A stretch of DNA of 64,000 nt from DAHUXD01 sp963736455 (GCA_963736455.1 CAVTON010000001.1:1426001-1490000), one strand, 5' to 3'. Shown: positions 27,837 through 37,433, numbered from the stretch's first letter. Numbers and translations: made by a program. The notes: generated by a model from the sequence alone, not told the origin.

Positions 27837-28745
27837 ATGAGACAGCAGGCAACACTGCGTACGACCGTCTCGATCGATGGCGTTGGCCTCCATTCCGGCC
27901 ATCCCGTTCGAGCCCATTTCCATCCCGCACCCGTCGACCATGGGCTCATTTTCCTGCGCCGCGAGCATTCCGAGCAGGTCATCCCGGCCGAGCTCGACTC
28001 GGCGGCGACGTTCGACTACGCGACCACCCTCAAGCGCGGCACCGTGTCGATCGGAACCGTCGAGCACGTCCTGGCCGCGGCAGCCGGCCTGGGCCTCGAC
28101 AACTGCCTGATCGAGATCGAAGGCCCCGAGGTCCCGATCCTGGACGGGTCGGCTCTCCCCTTCGTCCGGCTTTTCCACGCGGCGGGATTCGAGCGACAGG
28201 ACGCCCTCGTCCGGCCCTTCGAGCTCGGCCGGTCCGTCGAGATCTCACACGACGACAAGCAGATGTCCTACGAGCCGGGCGGCAGCGGCCTGACGATCAC
28301 CTACGAAATCGACTTCCCGCACCCGTTCGTCGGCCAGCAGGAGTTGACGTTTTCCGTCCGCCCCGAGGAATTCGCCTCGCGGATCGCGCCGGCCCGAACG
28401 TTCGGCTTCGCCCGCGAGGTCGCGCAGCTGCGCGCCCGCGGCCTCGCCCGGGGCGGCAGCCTGCACAACGCCGTCGTCCTGGACGACACGGGGATTCTCT
28501 CGGGTCCCCTGCGCTTCCGGGACGAGTTCGTCCGCCACAAGGTGCTCGATCTCATCGGCGATCTCGCCCTCCTCGGCCGCCCGCTGAACGGACGCATTCA
28601 CGCGCGCAAGGCCGGACACGCGGTCCACGTGGAGTTCGCACGGGCCCTGAACGCCGCGCTCTCGAGCCCCGCTCTCGAGTTCCTCGACGACGAGGCCGAA
28701 GGATTCGAGGCGCCGGGAAGGCGCGAGAGGCTCTCCCGCTCCTGA
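27837..28745 (+). CDS. lpxC: UDP-3-O-acyl-N-acetylglucosamine deacetylase
   Basis: The 302-residue protein is LpxC, which performs the committed step of lipid A synthesis. Zinc ligands correspond to His77 (VEHVLAA), His234 and Asp238 (RHKVLDLIGD), with catalytic Glu76 and His261 (KAGHAVHVEF). The opening ATLRTTVSIDGVGLHSGHPV is also typical. Its presence implies an outer membrane with LPS. It is divergent from smpB across 218 bases. Confidence 0.96.
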   Translation: MRQQATLRTTVSIDGVGLHSGHPVRAHFHPAPVDHGLIFLRREHSEQVIPAELDSAATFDYATTLKRGTVSIGTVEHVLAAAAGLGLDNCLIEIEGPEVPILDGSALPFVRLFHAAGFERQDALVRPFELGRSVEISHDDKQMSYEPGGSGLTITYEIDFPHPFVGQQELTFSVRPEEFASRIAPARTFGFAREVAQLRARGLARGGSLHNAVVLDDTGILSGPLRFRDEFVRHKVLDLIGDLALLGRPLNGRIHARKAGHAVHVEFARALNAALSSPALEFLDDEAEGFEAPGRRERLSRS

Positions 28746-28810
28746 CGGTCCGCGGCGGGCCGCTGTTCCTTTTCGCCTCCCGGCCCTCGGTTCCCTCGGC
28801 CCGGAAGGCG

Positions 28811-28832
28811 ACGCGGCGTTCTCCCGCCGCGT
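28811..28832. terminator. Hairpin between convergent lpxC and ftcD
   Basis: ACGCGGCG (28811-28818), a 6-base loop and CGCCGCGT (28825-28832). It overlaps the first base of the ftcD stop codon and could serve convergent transcripts. It has no T-run. Confidence 0.5.
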
Positions 28833-29731
28833 TAATCCTCCAGCAGCTTCGTCTCGAGAACCTGCTCGGCCGTGAAGCGCTCGAGCCGCAGGTAGTGCTC
28901 CGCGGCGGCGAACAGCGCGTCGGCCGGCGTCAACCCGACGATCTCGGAGCCGACGATCGGTACACCGTGGCGCTCCGCCTCGGAGCGCACGCACTCGAAG
29001 ACACGGTGAAGCGGCGTCTTGCGGAAGTTCGTCATGTTGATCGACACCTGGACGATTCCCCGGTCGGCCAGCTCGACCCCCATGGCCTTCACGAACCGGA
29101 ACCCGCCCGAGAGGTGGCGGATCGCTTTCGCGATGCGGTCGGCGACGGCCAGGTCCTTCGTTCCCAGGTTGACGTTGTAGGCGATCAGGAAAGGCCGGGC
29201 GCCGATCGCCACCGCGCCCGCGGTCGGGTGCGGCGCCGGGGGCCCGAAGTCGGGAGCCCAGCGCGGATCCTTCATCTTGTCGGCGAAGCCCTCGAACTGC
29301 CCCTTCCGGACCTCGGCGAGATTGCGGCGGTGCTCGGCGGCGGCGGAGTCCTCGTAGAGAAACACGGGGATGCCGAACTCGGCCGCGACGGCCTCGCCGA
29401 CGTCGCGGGAGAGTGCCACGCACGCCTCGACCGTGCTGCCCCGCACCGGAATGAAGGGAACGACGTCGACGGCCCCCATGCGCGGGTGCTCGCCGCGGTG
29501 CGTCCGAAGATCGATCCGCCGGATCGCCTCGCGAAAGAGGCCGAGGACTCCCGCCTTCACCGCGGCGCCGTCGCCGACGAAGGTCAGAACGCTGCGGTTG
29601 TGCGAACCGTCGGACGAGACGTCGAGCAGACGCAGTCCGGGCGCCGCACGCACCGCGGCGGCCATCGCGTCGATCGCGGCTCGATCCCGGCCCTCGGACA
29701 CGTTGGGCACGCACTCGATGATCGTTCTCAT
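28832..29731 (-). CDS. ftcD: Glutamate formiminotransferase
   Basis: The 299-residue protein matches the formyltransferase (FTCD N-terminal) family: MRTIIECVPNVSEGRD at the start, RTHRGEHPRMGAVDVVPF with the catalytic His, and IGARPFLIAYNVNLGT. The enzyme moves a formimino group from N-formimino-glutamate to tetrahydrofolate in histidine degradation. The cyclodeaminase half is absent, and no other hut gene is near. It starts with ATG at 29731 and is divergent from the TPR gene. Confidence 0.93.
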   Translation of the reverse strand: MRTIIECVPNVSEGRDRAAIDAMAAAVRAAPGLRLLDVSSDGSHNRSVLTFVGDGAAVKAGVLGLFREAIRRIDLRTHRGEHPRMGAVDVVPFIPVRGSTVEACVALSRDVGEAVAAEFGIPVFLYEDSAAAEHRRNLAEVRKGQFEGFADKMKDPRWAPDFGPPAPHPTAGAVAIGARPFLIAYNVNLGTKDLAVADRIAKAIRHLSGGFRFVKAMGVELADRGIVQVSINMTNFRKTPLHRVFECVRSEAERHGVPIVGSEIVGLTPADALFAAAEHYLRLERFTAEQVLETKLLED

Positions 29732-29753
29732 GTAAGTTCCTGACGGGTCAGTT

Positions 29754-29759
29754 TATAAT
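29754..29759 (+). promoter_or_regulatory. Consensus -10 box upstream of the TPR gene
   Basis: TATAAT lies 57 bases before the TTG start at 29817 in the ftcD/TPR divergent gap. The -35 is weak. Confidence 0.4.
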
Positions 29760-29816
29760 CTCCCGCATCGTGCACGAGACAATCCGAGCCCTCCCGGCGG
29801 CCTCGGGGAGGGGCGC

Positions 29817-32180
29817 TTGAGCGGGGCCGACTCCGCAGCGTACCCCGGCAACCCGTCGTTGCCGCGGGAGGTCCGGGACAAGATCCTCTCGACCTTCCGG
29901 CACACGCTGAATCTCTTCAAGGAAGGCAAGAACGAGGATTGCCTCATCGGGTGCGACTTCATCCTCAAGATGGACCCGCGCTTCGCTCCGGCGCGCCAGC
30001 TCATGGACAAGGCGAAGAACCCCGCGAGCGCCGTCGACGTCGCCGCCCTCGAGGCGCTGGTCGTCGAAACCCCCACGCGACAGGATCGGATCGCCTCACC
30101 CGAGACGGACCGGCTGCTGGTCCGCGCGGCCGAAAGCCTCAACGCCCGCGACTTCGATGCGGCAGTGGCGGCGGCGGAACAGGTGCTCCAGGTCCTTCCC
30201 GGCAACCAGAACGCCGCCGAGATCCTCCGCAGCGCCCGCGAGAAGAAGAACGCGCAGCCCCAGTTCGAGGTCGCTCGGCAGCGGGCGATCGCGGCCCTCG
30301 AGGGCAAGCGGATCGGCGAGGCGCGGGCGGCGCTCGAGAAGATGCGCTCGCTCGACGCGGAGCACCCGGCCGTGGCGCTGCTCGATCGCAAGCTCGCGGC
30401 TCCCGAACCGGCCGCGGGCTCCGAGCTGGGCGAGTCGACGAACCCGGGACTGAGCCTGGCCGAGGAGCCGGACTCCGCTCCGCCGCCACCCACCCGCTTC
30501 GCGCCGCCGCCCCGCCCGCCCCGACCCGCTCCGCCTCCGCCGTCCGATTCGAACGCCGCGGGCGGCCTCGGCGACCTCTCGCTCGATTCCCTGTCCTTCG
30601 ACGAGATGCCGTCGGCCGTTCCGCCTCCTCCGGACGTGGGCGACTCCTTTACCGGGCCGCTTTCGCTGTCGGGCCGCGACGTCTTTTCGGGGCACGAGGG
30701 AGGGGGAACGCCCGCGCCGAACCTCTGGAGCGATCCTCCGGCTGGCGCCGGCGACCTCGGCAGCCTCTCGCTCGACGAGCCGGCGCCGATGGCCGACCCG
30801 ACGTCTTCGCCGTATGCCGACGTGCCCGATCCCGTCTTCACGCCGGCCGTTCCCGCGCCGGTGCCCGAGCCCCCGTCCCAGCAGCAGGAGATTGCCTCGC
30901 TGATCCAGCGGGGGGACGACGCGGCGCGTTCCGGAAATCGGCAGCAGGCGATCGAGATCTGGTCCCGCATTTTCCTGATCGACATCAACAACTCCGAGGC
31001 CGTGGGCCGGATCGAGAAGACCCGCCAGGAAATGTCGGAAGGCAACAAGCGCGTGGCCGAGGGGCTCAAGCACGGTCGCGAGGCGTTCGAGGCGGGAGAT
31101 TTCTCGACGGCCCGCGAGGCGTTCCTGCAGGTCCTCGCCTTCGACGAGACCGACGCCACGGCGCGCTCGTACCTGGATCGCATCGAGTCCGAGCTCGCCC
31201 GGCCCTCGTCGGGGCTCGACCTCGCGAAGAAGACGCCCCAGACCGACATCCTCTCCGAGGAGATGGCGCAGGCCGCCGCTCCCGAGATCGAGGCCGAGGA
31301 GGAGCCCGCCGAGGACGCGCCGCGGCCGGCCGCGGCGGCGGCAAAGAAGCCCGCCGACCGGCGCTTCCTGCTCGCGCTCGGCGCCGCCGTCCTTCTCGCG
31401 GTCGTCGTCGGCGGATACATGATGTTTCGCCCCGGGCATGGAAAGGCATCCGGCGGGGGCGTGGCCGAGGGCGGACCCTCGCTCGAGCACGCGACGAGCC
31501 TCTTCGGCGAGGGCAAGGTGGCCGAGACGATCGCGGAGCTGCGCCAGATCCCGGTCGAGAGTCCGGACTACGCGCGGGCGCAGAAGCTGCTGGCTTCGCT
31601 CACTCGCAAGGGAAGCGGTCCGGCCGAGGGCGGCTCCGCTCCCGCCGACGGGGCCGCGGCTCCGGGAAAGAGCGGCGAGGCGCCCGCCCCGGCGCCGAGC
31701 GGCCCCCCGCCCGAGGCCCTGCATCAGCGCCAGGAAGCGGAGAAGGCGTTCGCCGAGAAGCGCTACATCGACTCGCTCACGGCCTTCAACCTCGCGGCGT
31801 CCGCTTTCCAGCAGGACCCCTCGTTCGCGCAGGAGCTCGGCGCCGCAGGCGAGAAGGTCAGCGAGATCACGCCCGCCGTCAAGCTCTACAACGAGGGGGA
31901 ATACGAGACGGCGATCCCCATCCTGTGGCGGATCTACCAGGCCGACCGCGAGAATCAGGATGCCCGCTCGTACCTGCTGCGCAGCTACTACAACGAGGGC
32001 ATCGGCCAGCTCCAGAACGGCCTCTACGCCAAGGCCGCCGAGAGCTTCAAGGAAGTCCTCGGAATCGACGCGTCCGACGCGGACGCCATCCGGCACGAGA
32101 AGTTCGCCCTGAGGTATTCGAAGGGCGATCTCGACCTGATGGGCCGGATCTACGTCCGCCACGTCCAGCAGCGGCCATAG
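29817..32180 (+). CDS. TPR protein with one membrane helix
   Basis: The 787-residue protein has TPR-like helix pairs (~20-175, repeating AAESLNARDFDAAVAAAEQV), a Pro/Ala/Asp low-complexity region (~190-360), further TPRs (~365-470), one membrane helix (~515-537, FLLALGAAVLLAVVVGGYMM) and C-terminal TPRs (~560-787). The helix would put TPR blocks on both sides of the membrane, a scaffold-like layout. The TTG start follows GGGGAGGGG. It is followed closely by the RDD gene. The function is unknown. Confidence 0.7.
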   Translation: MSGADSAAYPGNPSLPREVRDKILSTFRHTLNLFKEGKNEDCLIGCDFILKMDPRFAPARQLMDKAKNPASAVDVAALEALVVETPTRQDRIASPETDRLLVRAAESLNARDFDAAVAAAEQVLQVLPGNQNAAEILRSAREKKNAQPQFEVARQRAIAALEGKRIGEARAALEKMRSLDAEHPAVALLDRKLAAPEPAAGSELGESTNPGLSLAEEPDSAPPPPTRFAPPPRPPRPAPPPPSDSNAAGGLGDLSLDSLSFDEMPSAVPPPPDVGDSFTGPLSLSGRDVFSGHEGGGTPAPNLWSDPPAGAGDLGSLSLDEPAPMADPTSSPYADVPDPVFTPAVPAPVPEPPSQQQEIASLIQRGDDAARSGNRQQAIEIWSRIFLIDINNSEAVGRIEKTRQEMSEGNKRVAEGLKHGREAFEAGDFSTAREAFLQVLAFDETDATARSYLDRIESELARPSSGLDLAKKTPQTDILSEEMAQAAAPEIEAEEEPAEDAPRPAAAAAKKPADRRFLLALGAAVLLAVVVGGYMMFRPGHGKASGGGVAEGGPSLEHATSLFGEGKVAETIAELRQIPVESPDYARAQKLLASLTRKGSGPAEGGSAPADGAAAPGKSGEAPAPAPSGPPPEALHQRQEAEKAFAEKRYIDSLTAFNLAASAFQQDPSFAQELGAAGEKVSEITPAVKLYNEGEYETAIPILWRIYQADRENQDARSYLLRSYYNEGIGQLQNGLYAKAAESFKEVLGIDASDADAIRHEKFALRYSKGDLDLMGRIYVRHVQQRP

Positions 32181-32185
32181 GAACG

Positions 32186-32704
32186 ATGGTCGAGCCGGGG
32201 CCTGCCGAGCCCTTCGAGGACTTTCCGCTCCGGCCGGAATTCCAGGTCGAGCCGATGAGCGCCGACCGTGAATCCGAAGCGGCCGGGGCGGATGCCGCGG
32301 TCCGGGCGGCTCCGCTGGGTCCGCGCTTCTCCGCCGCGGCCGCCGACGCGGCCGTCGTCCTCCTGCTCGCCGCCCTCGCCCTTCTCGGGGCCCGGTGGGT
32401 GACGGGTGCCATCCCCCGCCGGGCGGGTGTGCCGTGGACGCTGGTCTTTCTTCTCTACCTCTCGCTCTTCGCCACCGTTCCCCCGCTCGTCCTCTTCGGG
32501 CGAACCGTGGGTATGGCCATCTCCGATCTCTCCGCGCGCGCGGACGGTGAAGACGGCCTGACGGCCGCCGGGGCGCTCCGACGCTGGGCCGGGACGCTCG
32601 CCTGCGCCGCGACGGCAGGCCTGATTCTGCTCTGGAGTCGGCGGGACCCGGCGCGGCCCACGCCCGCCGACCGCCTCTCGGGCCGCCCGCTCACGCTTGA
32701 CTAG
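32186..32704 (+). CDS. RDD-family membrane protein
   Basis: The 172-residue protein has an N-terminal soluble part and three membrane helices. RFSAAAADAAVVLLLAAL carries the Arg and Asp of the RDD pattern. FGRTVGMAISDLSARADGED matches the second half of the domain. RDD proteins are membrane proteins of unclear, possibly transport, function. The ATG follows AGGA; the gene starts six bases after the TPR stop and overlaps nadE by eight bases. Confidence 0.75.
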   Translation: MVEPGPAEPFEDFPLRPEFQVEPMSADRESEAAGADAAVRAAPLGPRFSAAAADAAVVLLLAALALLGARWVTGAIPRRAGVPWTLVFLLYLSLFATVPPLVLFGRTVGMAISDLSARADGEDGLTAAGALRRWAGTLACAATAGLILLWSRRDPARPTPADRLSGRPLTLD

Positions 32705-34355
32705 GAGCCGTTCGCCGCTGAGGGTCGGCGTCGCGCAGATCGACGTGACCGTCGGCGACTTCGAAGGCAACGAGGCCAAGATCGTGGACTACGGCCGTCT
32801 CGCGGAAGCCGCGGGCGCCGATCTGGTCCTCTTCCCCGAGCTCGCCGCCTGCGGCTATCCCCCGCGCGACCTGGTCGAGCGCGCGGCGTTCGTGTCGGCG
32901 AGCGAACGCGCGGCGGATCGGATCGCCCGCGCCGCCGGAAAGACGACATGGATCTTCGGCGCCCTGGTGGCCAACCGCGCCGCCACCGGCCGGCGGGTCT
33001 TCAACGCCGCCATCGCGGCGCGCGGCGGAAAGCGCGTGGCGCTCTACCGCAAGCGCCTGCTCCCCACGTATGACGTCTTCGACGAGGGCCGCTACGTCGA
33101 GCCGGGCGACTGCTCTCTAGTCCTGCGAATCGCCGGCCGGCGCGTGGCCGTCACGATCTGCGAGGACATCTGGAACGACAAGACCTTCTGGCGGCGGCCG
33201 CTCTACGACACGGACCCGGTGGCCGAGCTCTCGCCGCTCCGGCTCGACCTCCACGTCAATATCTCGGCCTCGCCGTACACGCTCGGCAAGAATCGCCTGC
33301 GCCGCCGCATGATGGAGCGCATCGCCCGGCGCACGCGCGTTCCCCTCGTCCACTGCAACCTCGTCGGCGGCAACGACGGCCTCGTCTTCGACGGCGCCTC
33401 GACGGCCTTCGACGCGAACGGCCGGCTCGTCGGCGCCTCCCGCCGTTTCGAGGAAGACTTCTGGACGATCGAGGTTCCCGGCGGCCGCGGCCCCTCACCG
33501 CCCGAGATCGCCTCGGTTCCCGGATTGCGACGCGCGCTCGTCCTCGCCCTCTCGGACTATGCCCGCAAGTGCGGGTTCGAGAGCGCCGTCCTCGGTCTCT
33601 CGGGCGGGATCGACTCGGCGGTCGTGGCGACCCTCGCGGTCGAAGCCCTCGGGCCGCGCCAGGTCCTGGGCGTGGCGATGCCCGGTCCCTATTCTTCGGG
33701 AGGCAGCCTTCGCGACGCGCGAGAGCTCGCGAAGCGCCTCGGCATCCGCTTCGAAGAAATCCCGATCGGCCCCGTCCTCACGGCCTACGGCGAGACCCTC
33801 GGACCGCTCGTCGGCACGGGCGGGCCGTCGCCCACCGAGGAGAACCTCCAGGCCCGGATCCGCGGCGCGATCCTGATGGCGCTCTCGAACCGCTTCGGCC
33901 ACCTCGTCCTCTCGACCGGCAACAAGTCCGAGATCGCCGTCGGCTACTGCACGCTGTACGGCGACATGGCCGGCGGCTACGCGCTCATCTCCGACGTCCC
34001 GAAGACGCTCGTCTACGAGCTCGCCGCGGAGCTCAACCGCGAGGGCGAGCGCATCCCGCGCGCGACGCTCGAGAAGGAGCCGTCGGCGGAGCTGCGTCCG
34101 AACCAGAAGGACAGCGATTCGCTGCCGCCCTACGAACGGCTCGATCCGCTCATCGAGGCCCTCGTGGACCGGGCCCTGCCCGTCGGGCGCGCCGCGGCGA
34201 TCGCGGGAGTGTCCCGGCCGCTCGCCGAGGAGATCGCGCTTCGCATCGACCGCAACGAGTACAAGCGTCGGCAGATGCCGCCCGGCCCCAAGGTCACCGC
34301 TCGGGCCTTCGGAGACGGGCGCCGGTACCCGATCGCGCAGAAGTTCCGTGGCTGA
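32697..34355 (+). CDS. nadE: Glutamine-dependent NAD+ synthetase
   Basis: The 552-residue protein has an N-terminal nitrilase-type amidase domain (~8-250; FPELAACGYPPRDL with the Glu, YRKRLLPTYDVFDEGRY with the Lys and VTICEDIWND with the Cys). A C-terminal ATP-pyrophosphatase domain follows (LGLSGGIDSAVVA at ~298). The enzyme hydrolyses glutamine and amidates nicotinic acid adenine dinucleotide to NAD+. The TTG start overlaps the RDD gene's end. Downstream genes overlap in series, so it sits in an operon. Confidence 0.95.
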   Translation: MTRSRSPLRVGVAQIDVTVGDFEGNEAKIVDYGRLAEAAGADLVLFPELAACGYPPRDLVERAAFVSASERAADRIARAAGKTTWIFGALVANRAATGRRVFNAAIAARGGKRVALYRKRLLPTYDVFDEGRYVEPGDCSLVLRIAGRRVAVTICEDIWNDKTFWRRPLYDTDPVAELSPLRLDLHVNISASPYTLGKNRLRRRMMERIARRTRVPLVHCNLVGGNDGLVFDGASTAFDANGRLVGASRRFEEDFWTIEVPGGRGPSPPEIASVPGLRRALVLALSDYARKCGFESAVLGLSGGIDSAVVATLAVEALGPRQVLGVAMPGPYSSGGSLRDARELAKRLGIRFEEIPIGPVLTAYGETLGPLVGTGGPSPTEENLQARIRGAILMALSNRFGHLVLSTGNKSEIAVGYCTLYGDMAGGYALISDVPKTLVYELAAELNREGERIPRATLEKEPSAELRPNQKDSDSLPPYERLDPLIEALVDRALPVGRAAAIAGVSRPLAEEIALRIDRNEYKRRQMPPGPKVTARAFGDGRRYPIAQKFRG

Positions 34356-35031
34356 GTCTGCCGAGCGGTACGTCTGGAAGGAGATTCCGGGCTCCTCCCA
34401 CGACCTGCTTCGCCGGCGGCTGCGCGCCCTGGCGCCGGCGATGCGGCTGCTCGACCTGGGCGCCGCGGGCGGTCACCTCGGACGGGCGGTGCGGGATCGC
34501 TGCACCTACCTCGCGGGCGTCGAGCCCGATCCGACGCTCGCCGCCGCGGCGCGGGACGGCTATGACGACTGGCGCGCCTCGGACGCGCTCGCCTGCGGCG
34601 ACTGGAGCGAGCCCTTCGACGCGATCGTCTGCGCCGACGTCCTCGAGCACCTTCCCAGTCCCGAGGAGCTCCTCGGCCGGGCCCGGGGCTGGCTGCGCGG
34701 CGGCGGCACTCTTCTGGTCTCGCTCCCGAACGTCGCCAACGTGACCGTGCGCGGGGCGCTCCTGGCCGGACGATTTCCCTACGCCGAGCGCGGGATCCTC
34801 GATCGCACGCACCTGCGCTTCTACACGCGCGAGAGCGCGGTCGAGCTCGTGGAATCCGGAGGCTTCTCCGTGCGGGCGGTCGAAGCCACGGCGATGCCCT
34901 ACGAGCTCGCGATCCCGCGGCTGGCCTCGGCTCCCTGGCGGGGCCCCGTCCGGGCCTTCGCGCGCGGCTCCGCCCGCATCTGGCCCACCCTCTTCGGATA
35001 CCAGTTCGTGATCGAGGCGAAGAAGGCGTGA
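34348..35031 (+). CDS. Class I SAM-dependent methyltransferase
   Basis: The 227-residue protein has motif I (LLDLGAAGGHLG, ~37-48), an acidic residue after the next strand (GVEPD), and the ADVLEHLPSPEELL segment typical of UbiE/Coq-like methyltransferases. The phrase RTHLRFYTRESAVELVESGG occurs in methyltransferases tied to surface polysaccharides. The GTG start overlaps nadE by eight bases. The substrate is unknown; co-transcription with GT2 suggests a sugar or lipid acceptor. Confidence 0.85.
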   Translation: MAESAERYVWKEIPGSSHDLLRRRLRALAPAMRLLDLGAAGGHLGRAVRDRCTYLAGVEPDPTLAAAARDGYDDWRASDALACGDWSEPFDAIVCADVLEHLPSPEELLGRARGWLRGGGTLLVSLPNVANVTVRGALLAGRFPYAERGILDRTHLRFYTRESAVELVESGGFSVRAVEATAMPYELAIPRLASAPWRGPVRAFARGSARIWPTLFGYQFVIEAKKA

Positions 35032-35738
35032 GCGCATCCCTGGTCATCCCCGCCTTCAACGAGGCGAGCCGGATCGAGAGCTGCGTCCGCACGGCCGCCG
35101 CGTGGGCGCGGTCCCGGCCGGGAGGCCTGGACTGGGAGGTTCTCCTCGTCGACGACGGCTCGACGGACGGCACGGCCGAGCGCGCGCGAGGCTTCGCGGC
35201 GGAGGAGAAGCTGCCTCTCCGGGTCGTCTCGTACCCCCGCAATCGCGGAAAGGGCGCGGCCATCCGGGCCGGCGTCCTCGAGGCCTCGGGCGACCCGATC
35301 CTCGTGTCGGACACGGACCTCTCGACGCCGCTCTCGGAGTGGAGCAAGCTCGCCGGGAAGCTCGCGACGCATCCGGTCGCGATCGGCTCCCGGGCCATCG
35401 AGCAGGCGCTGGTCCGCAGGCGGCAGCCGTTCTACCGTCAGCTCATGGGACGCACCTTCAACCGCCTCGTACGCCTCCTGACCGTGCAGGGCATCGGCGA
35501 CACGCAGTGCGGGTTCAAACTGTTCCGTCGCGACGTGGCCCGCGCGCTCTTCCGGGAAGCGCGCATCGATCGCTTCGCCTACGACGTCGAAATCCTCTAC
35601 GTCGCCCAGCGCCGCGGGATCCCGATCGCCGAAGTGCCGGTGGTCTGGGTCAACTCGCCGGAGTCGAAAGTGGCGGTCGTGAGGGATTCGTTTCGGATGC
35701 TCGGAGACCTGTTTCGGATCCGCTGGATGCACCGCTGA
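35028..35738 (+). CDS. GT2 glycosyltransferase (dolichyl-phosphate-sugar-synthase-like)
   Basis: The 236-residue protein has the GT-A fold marks SLVIPAFNEASRI, VDDGSTDGT, and the DxD-like SDTDLSTP, then TQCGFKLFRRDVARALF and FAYDVEILYVAQR. These patterns fit the DPM/Alg5-type enzymes that charge polyprenyl phosphate with a sugar. The membrane protein encoded convergently (35650-36999) could use such a donor. The GTG start overlaps the methyltransferase stop (GTGA). Its last 89 bases overlap the opposite gene. Confidence 0.88.
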   Translation: MSASLVIPAFNEASRIESCVRTAAAWARSRPGGLDWEVLLVDDGSTDGTAERARGFAAEEKLPLRVVSYPRNRGKGAAIRAGVLEASGDPILVSDTDLSTPLSEWSKLAGKLATHPVAIGSRAIEQALVRRRQPFYRQLMGRTFNRLVRLLTVQGIGDTQCGFKLFRRDVARALFREARIDRFAYDVEILYVAQRRGIPIAEVPVVWVNSPESKVAVVRDSFRMLGDLFRIRWMHR

Positions 35739-36999
35739 ATCGGACGGCGATGCCCGCGGCCACGAGCGGTGCGAGCGCGGCGGTGGTGCGCAGGAACGTC
35801 GTCTCGATGAGCCAGGCCGGTCCGCGAACGGCAAAGGCGGGAATGACCAGGTAGGCCGTCGCCGCGCACGCCGCGAGACCCAGGAGACGGTTGCCCGCGG
35901 CGGACCGTCTCCCGAGAGCGGCGAGGACGATCACGAGCGCCAGGCCCGCCCAGGGCGCCCATCCCAGAAGACGCAGGGCGGCCGCGAGCGAATCCCACAC
36001 ACGATCCGTCGAGAATGCGCTCCACTCGAAGTCCGCCAGCGGCACGCGGCTCCGCCAGGGAAGATAGAGGGCGCGCACGAGAAGCGCCGGACCGAGCGCC
36101 GCCGCCGCCGCCCTCCATCGGATCGCTTTTCCAAAGAGGATGGCCCACAGAAATCCGACGGCGGCGAGAAACAGGCCCTCGTTCTTCGTCGCGGCGATCA
36201 GCGCCGAAGCCAGGACCAGTCGACGAAGCGCTCCGCGGTCCGTCCGATCGAGCACGTCCGCGAAGGCCGTCCCGAACAGCAGCATGCCGAACGCGAGCGG
36301 TACCTCCGCCATGCCGGTAAGGAACGCCGAGTAGAGGGGCTCGAACCAGGCGAGGGTCGCCGTCGCGAGGCCGGCCACCGCCGGCGACGCGCCGCGGCGC
36401 CGCAGCCAGCCGAAGAGGACGAGCAGCGTCGCGGCCTGCAGGAACGGAAAGAGCAGCGCCATCGCATGGTCGTCCCAGCGGCCGGTCAGGAAGGAGATGC
36501 CGGCGTAGAGCAGCGGCAGCCCCAGGGGATACTCCGGATGGGCGTATTCCAGGCTGCGCATCCGCTCCGGATACCCCAGCGCGCCGAAGATCGTCTTCCC
36601 CTTCAGGCCCCAGATCGCGATGAAGTCGTTGGCCCACATGGGCTCGGTGAGGGCGCGGAGCGTGTAGACGGCGACGCCGAGGGCGATCGCGCCGAGAAGC
36701 ACCACGGAGAGCTTTCGGCGCGGCAGCGAACCGCTTCCCGGCGCCAGCCGCAGCCGCCTGCCGAGCACGACGGCCGCCGCCGACAGAACGACGAAGACCA
36801 GGCGCGGCGGGAGACCGGGCCCGAGCGCGATCGGGACGGCGGCGATGAGCACGGCGCACCCCAGGGCATCGCCCCAGCCGAGCCGCTCGAGAAAGAAGAT
36901 CCGGTCGGGCGGCAGGAACGCCCTGCTCGTCCCGATGCCGACCGCCGACACGACGAAGAGCGCCACCGCGACGGCGAGAAGCGACAGGACGAGCGTCAA
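35650..36999 (-). CDS. Polytopic membrane glycosyltransferase-like protein
   Basis: The 449-residue protein has about ten membrane helices and the loop WANDFIAIWGLKGKTIFG after the second or third helix, followed by YAHPEYPLGLPLLYAG. This arrangement resembles GT39/GT83 lipid-linked-sugar transferases, in which an acidic pair near the first loop is catalytic. The TTG start at 36999 overlaps the stop of the upstream gene (TTGA). It is the last gene of the minus-strand run, and its end overlaps GT2 in antisense. Confidence 0.65.
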   Translation of the reverse strand: MTLVLSLLAVAVALFVVSAVGIGTSRAFLPPDRIFFLERLGWGDALGCAVLIAAVPIALGPGLPPRLVFVVLSAAAVVLGRRLRLAPGSGSLPRRKLSVVLLGAIALGVAVYTLRALTEPMWANDFIAIWGLKGKTIFGALGYPERMRSLEYAHPEYPLGLPLLYAGISFLTGRWDDHAMALLFPFLQAATLLVLFGWLRRRGASPAVAGLATATLAWFEPLYSAFLTGMAEVPLAFGMLLFGTAFADVLDRTDRGALRRLVLASALIAATKNEGLFLAAVGFLWAILFGKAIRWRAAAAALGPALLVRALYLPWRSRVPLADFEWSAFSTDRVWDSLAAALRLLGWAPWAGLALVIVLAALGRRSAAGNRLLGLAACAATAYLVIPAFAVRGPAWLIETTFLRTTAALAPLVAAGIAVRFSGASSGSETGLRASETNPSRPPLSTPAS

Positions 37000-37433
37000 G
37001 GAGCCGGCCCCCAGAGAACGCCTTCCGGGAGAATGGTGACGGGCCCGGCAGGAGTCGGCGAGCTCCCGTACTGGGCGACGAACCAGCCCGAGGGCACGAG
37101 GGGAACGTCGTGCCCGCGCCGGAAATCGAAAGAGACCGGCAGCGGGGCAAAGTGGTAGCTCGCGAGGTAGATGAGCGGTTCGCTCCCCGGAGTCCCGAGG
37201 ACGATGATTCCCCTCGCGGATGGCGGCAGCCGCCGCCGGACGTTCTCGAGGAACGAGAAATACCGGCGGTCGAACGCCGTCCCGGACCCCCCGAGCCGCC
37301 GCACGGCGAGGTCCTTCGGGGCGAAGGCGGCCAGGAAACGGACGCGCCGCGGCAGCTCGGCCCAGCTCTGGCTCGCGAGCACGAGGGCGCACAGCAGGAG
37401 AGCCGCGGCCCCCGCCGCCGAGCGCCGCGTCAC
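36996..37433 (-). CDS. Hypothetical membrane-anchored protein
   Basis: The 145-residue protein has one N-terminal hydrophobic segment (AAGAAALLLCALVLASQSWA) and a soluble extracytoplasmic domain (IIVLGTPGSEPLIYLASYH). It is translationally coupled to glyA upstream (GTGA) and to the membrane transferase downstream, so it may assist that enzyme. The family is not recognised. Confidence 0.6.
   Translation of the reverse strand: MTRRSAAGAAALLLCALVLASQSWAELPRRVRFLAAFAPKDLAVRRLGGSGTAFDRRYFSFLENVRRRLPPSARGIIVLGTPGSEPLIYLASYHFAPLPVSFDFRRGHDVPLVPSGWFVAQYGSSPTPAGPVTILPEGVLWGPAP

Noticed and set aside
29939..32704. 921-residue ORF overlapping the TPR gene in another frame
   Set aside because: Only its last ~172 codons (from ATG 32186) read as a real protein, the RDD gene. 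The rest is a shadow.
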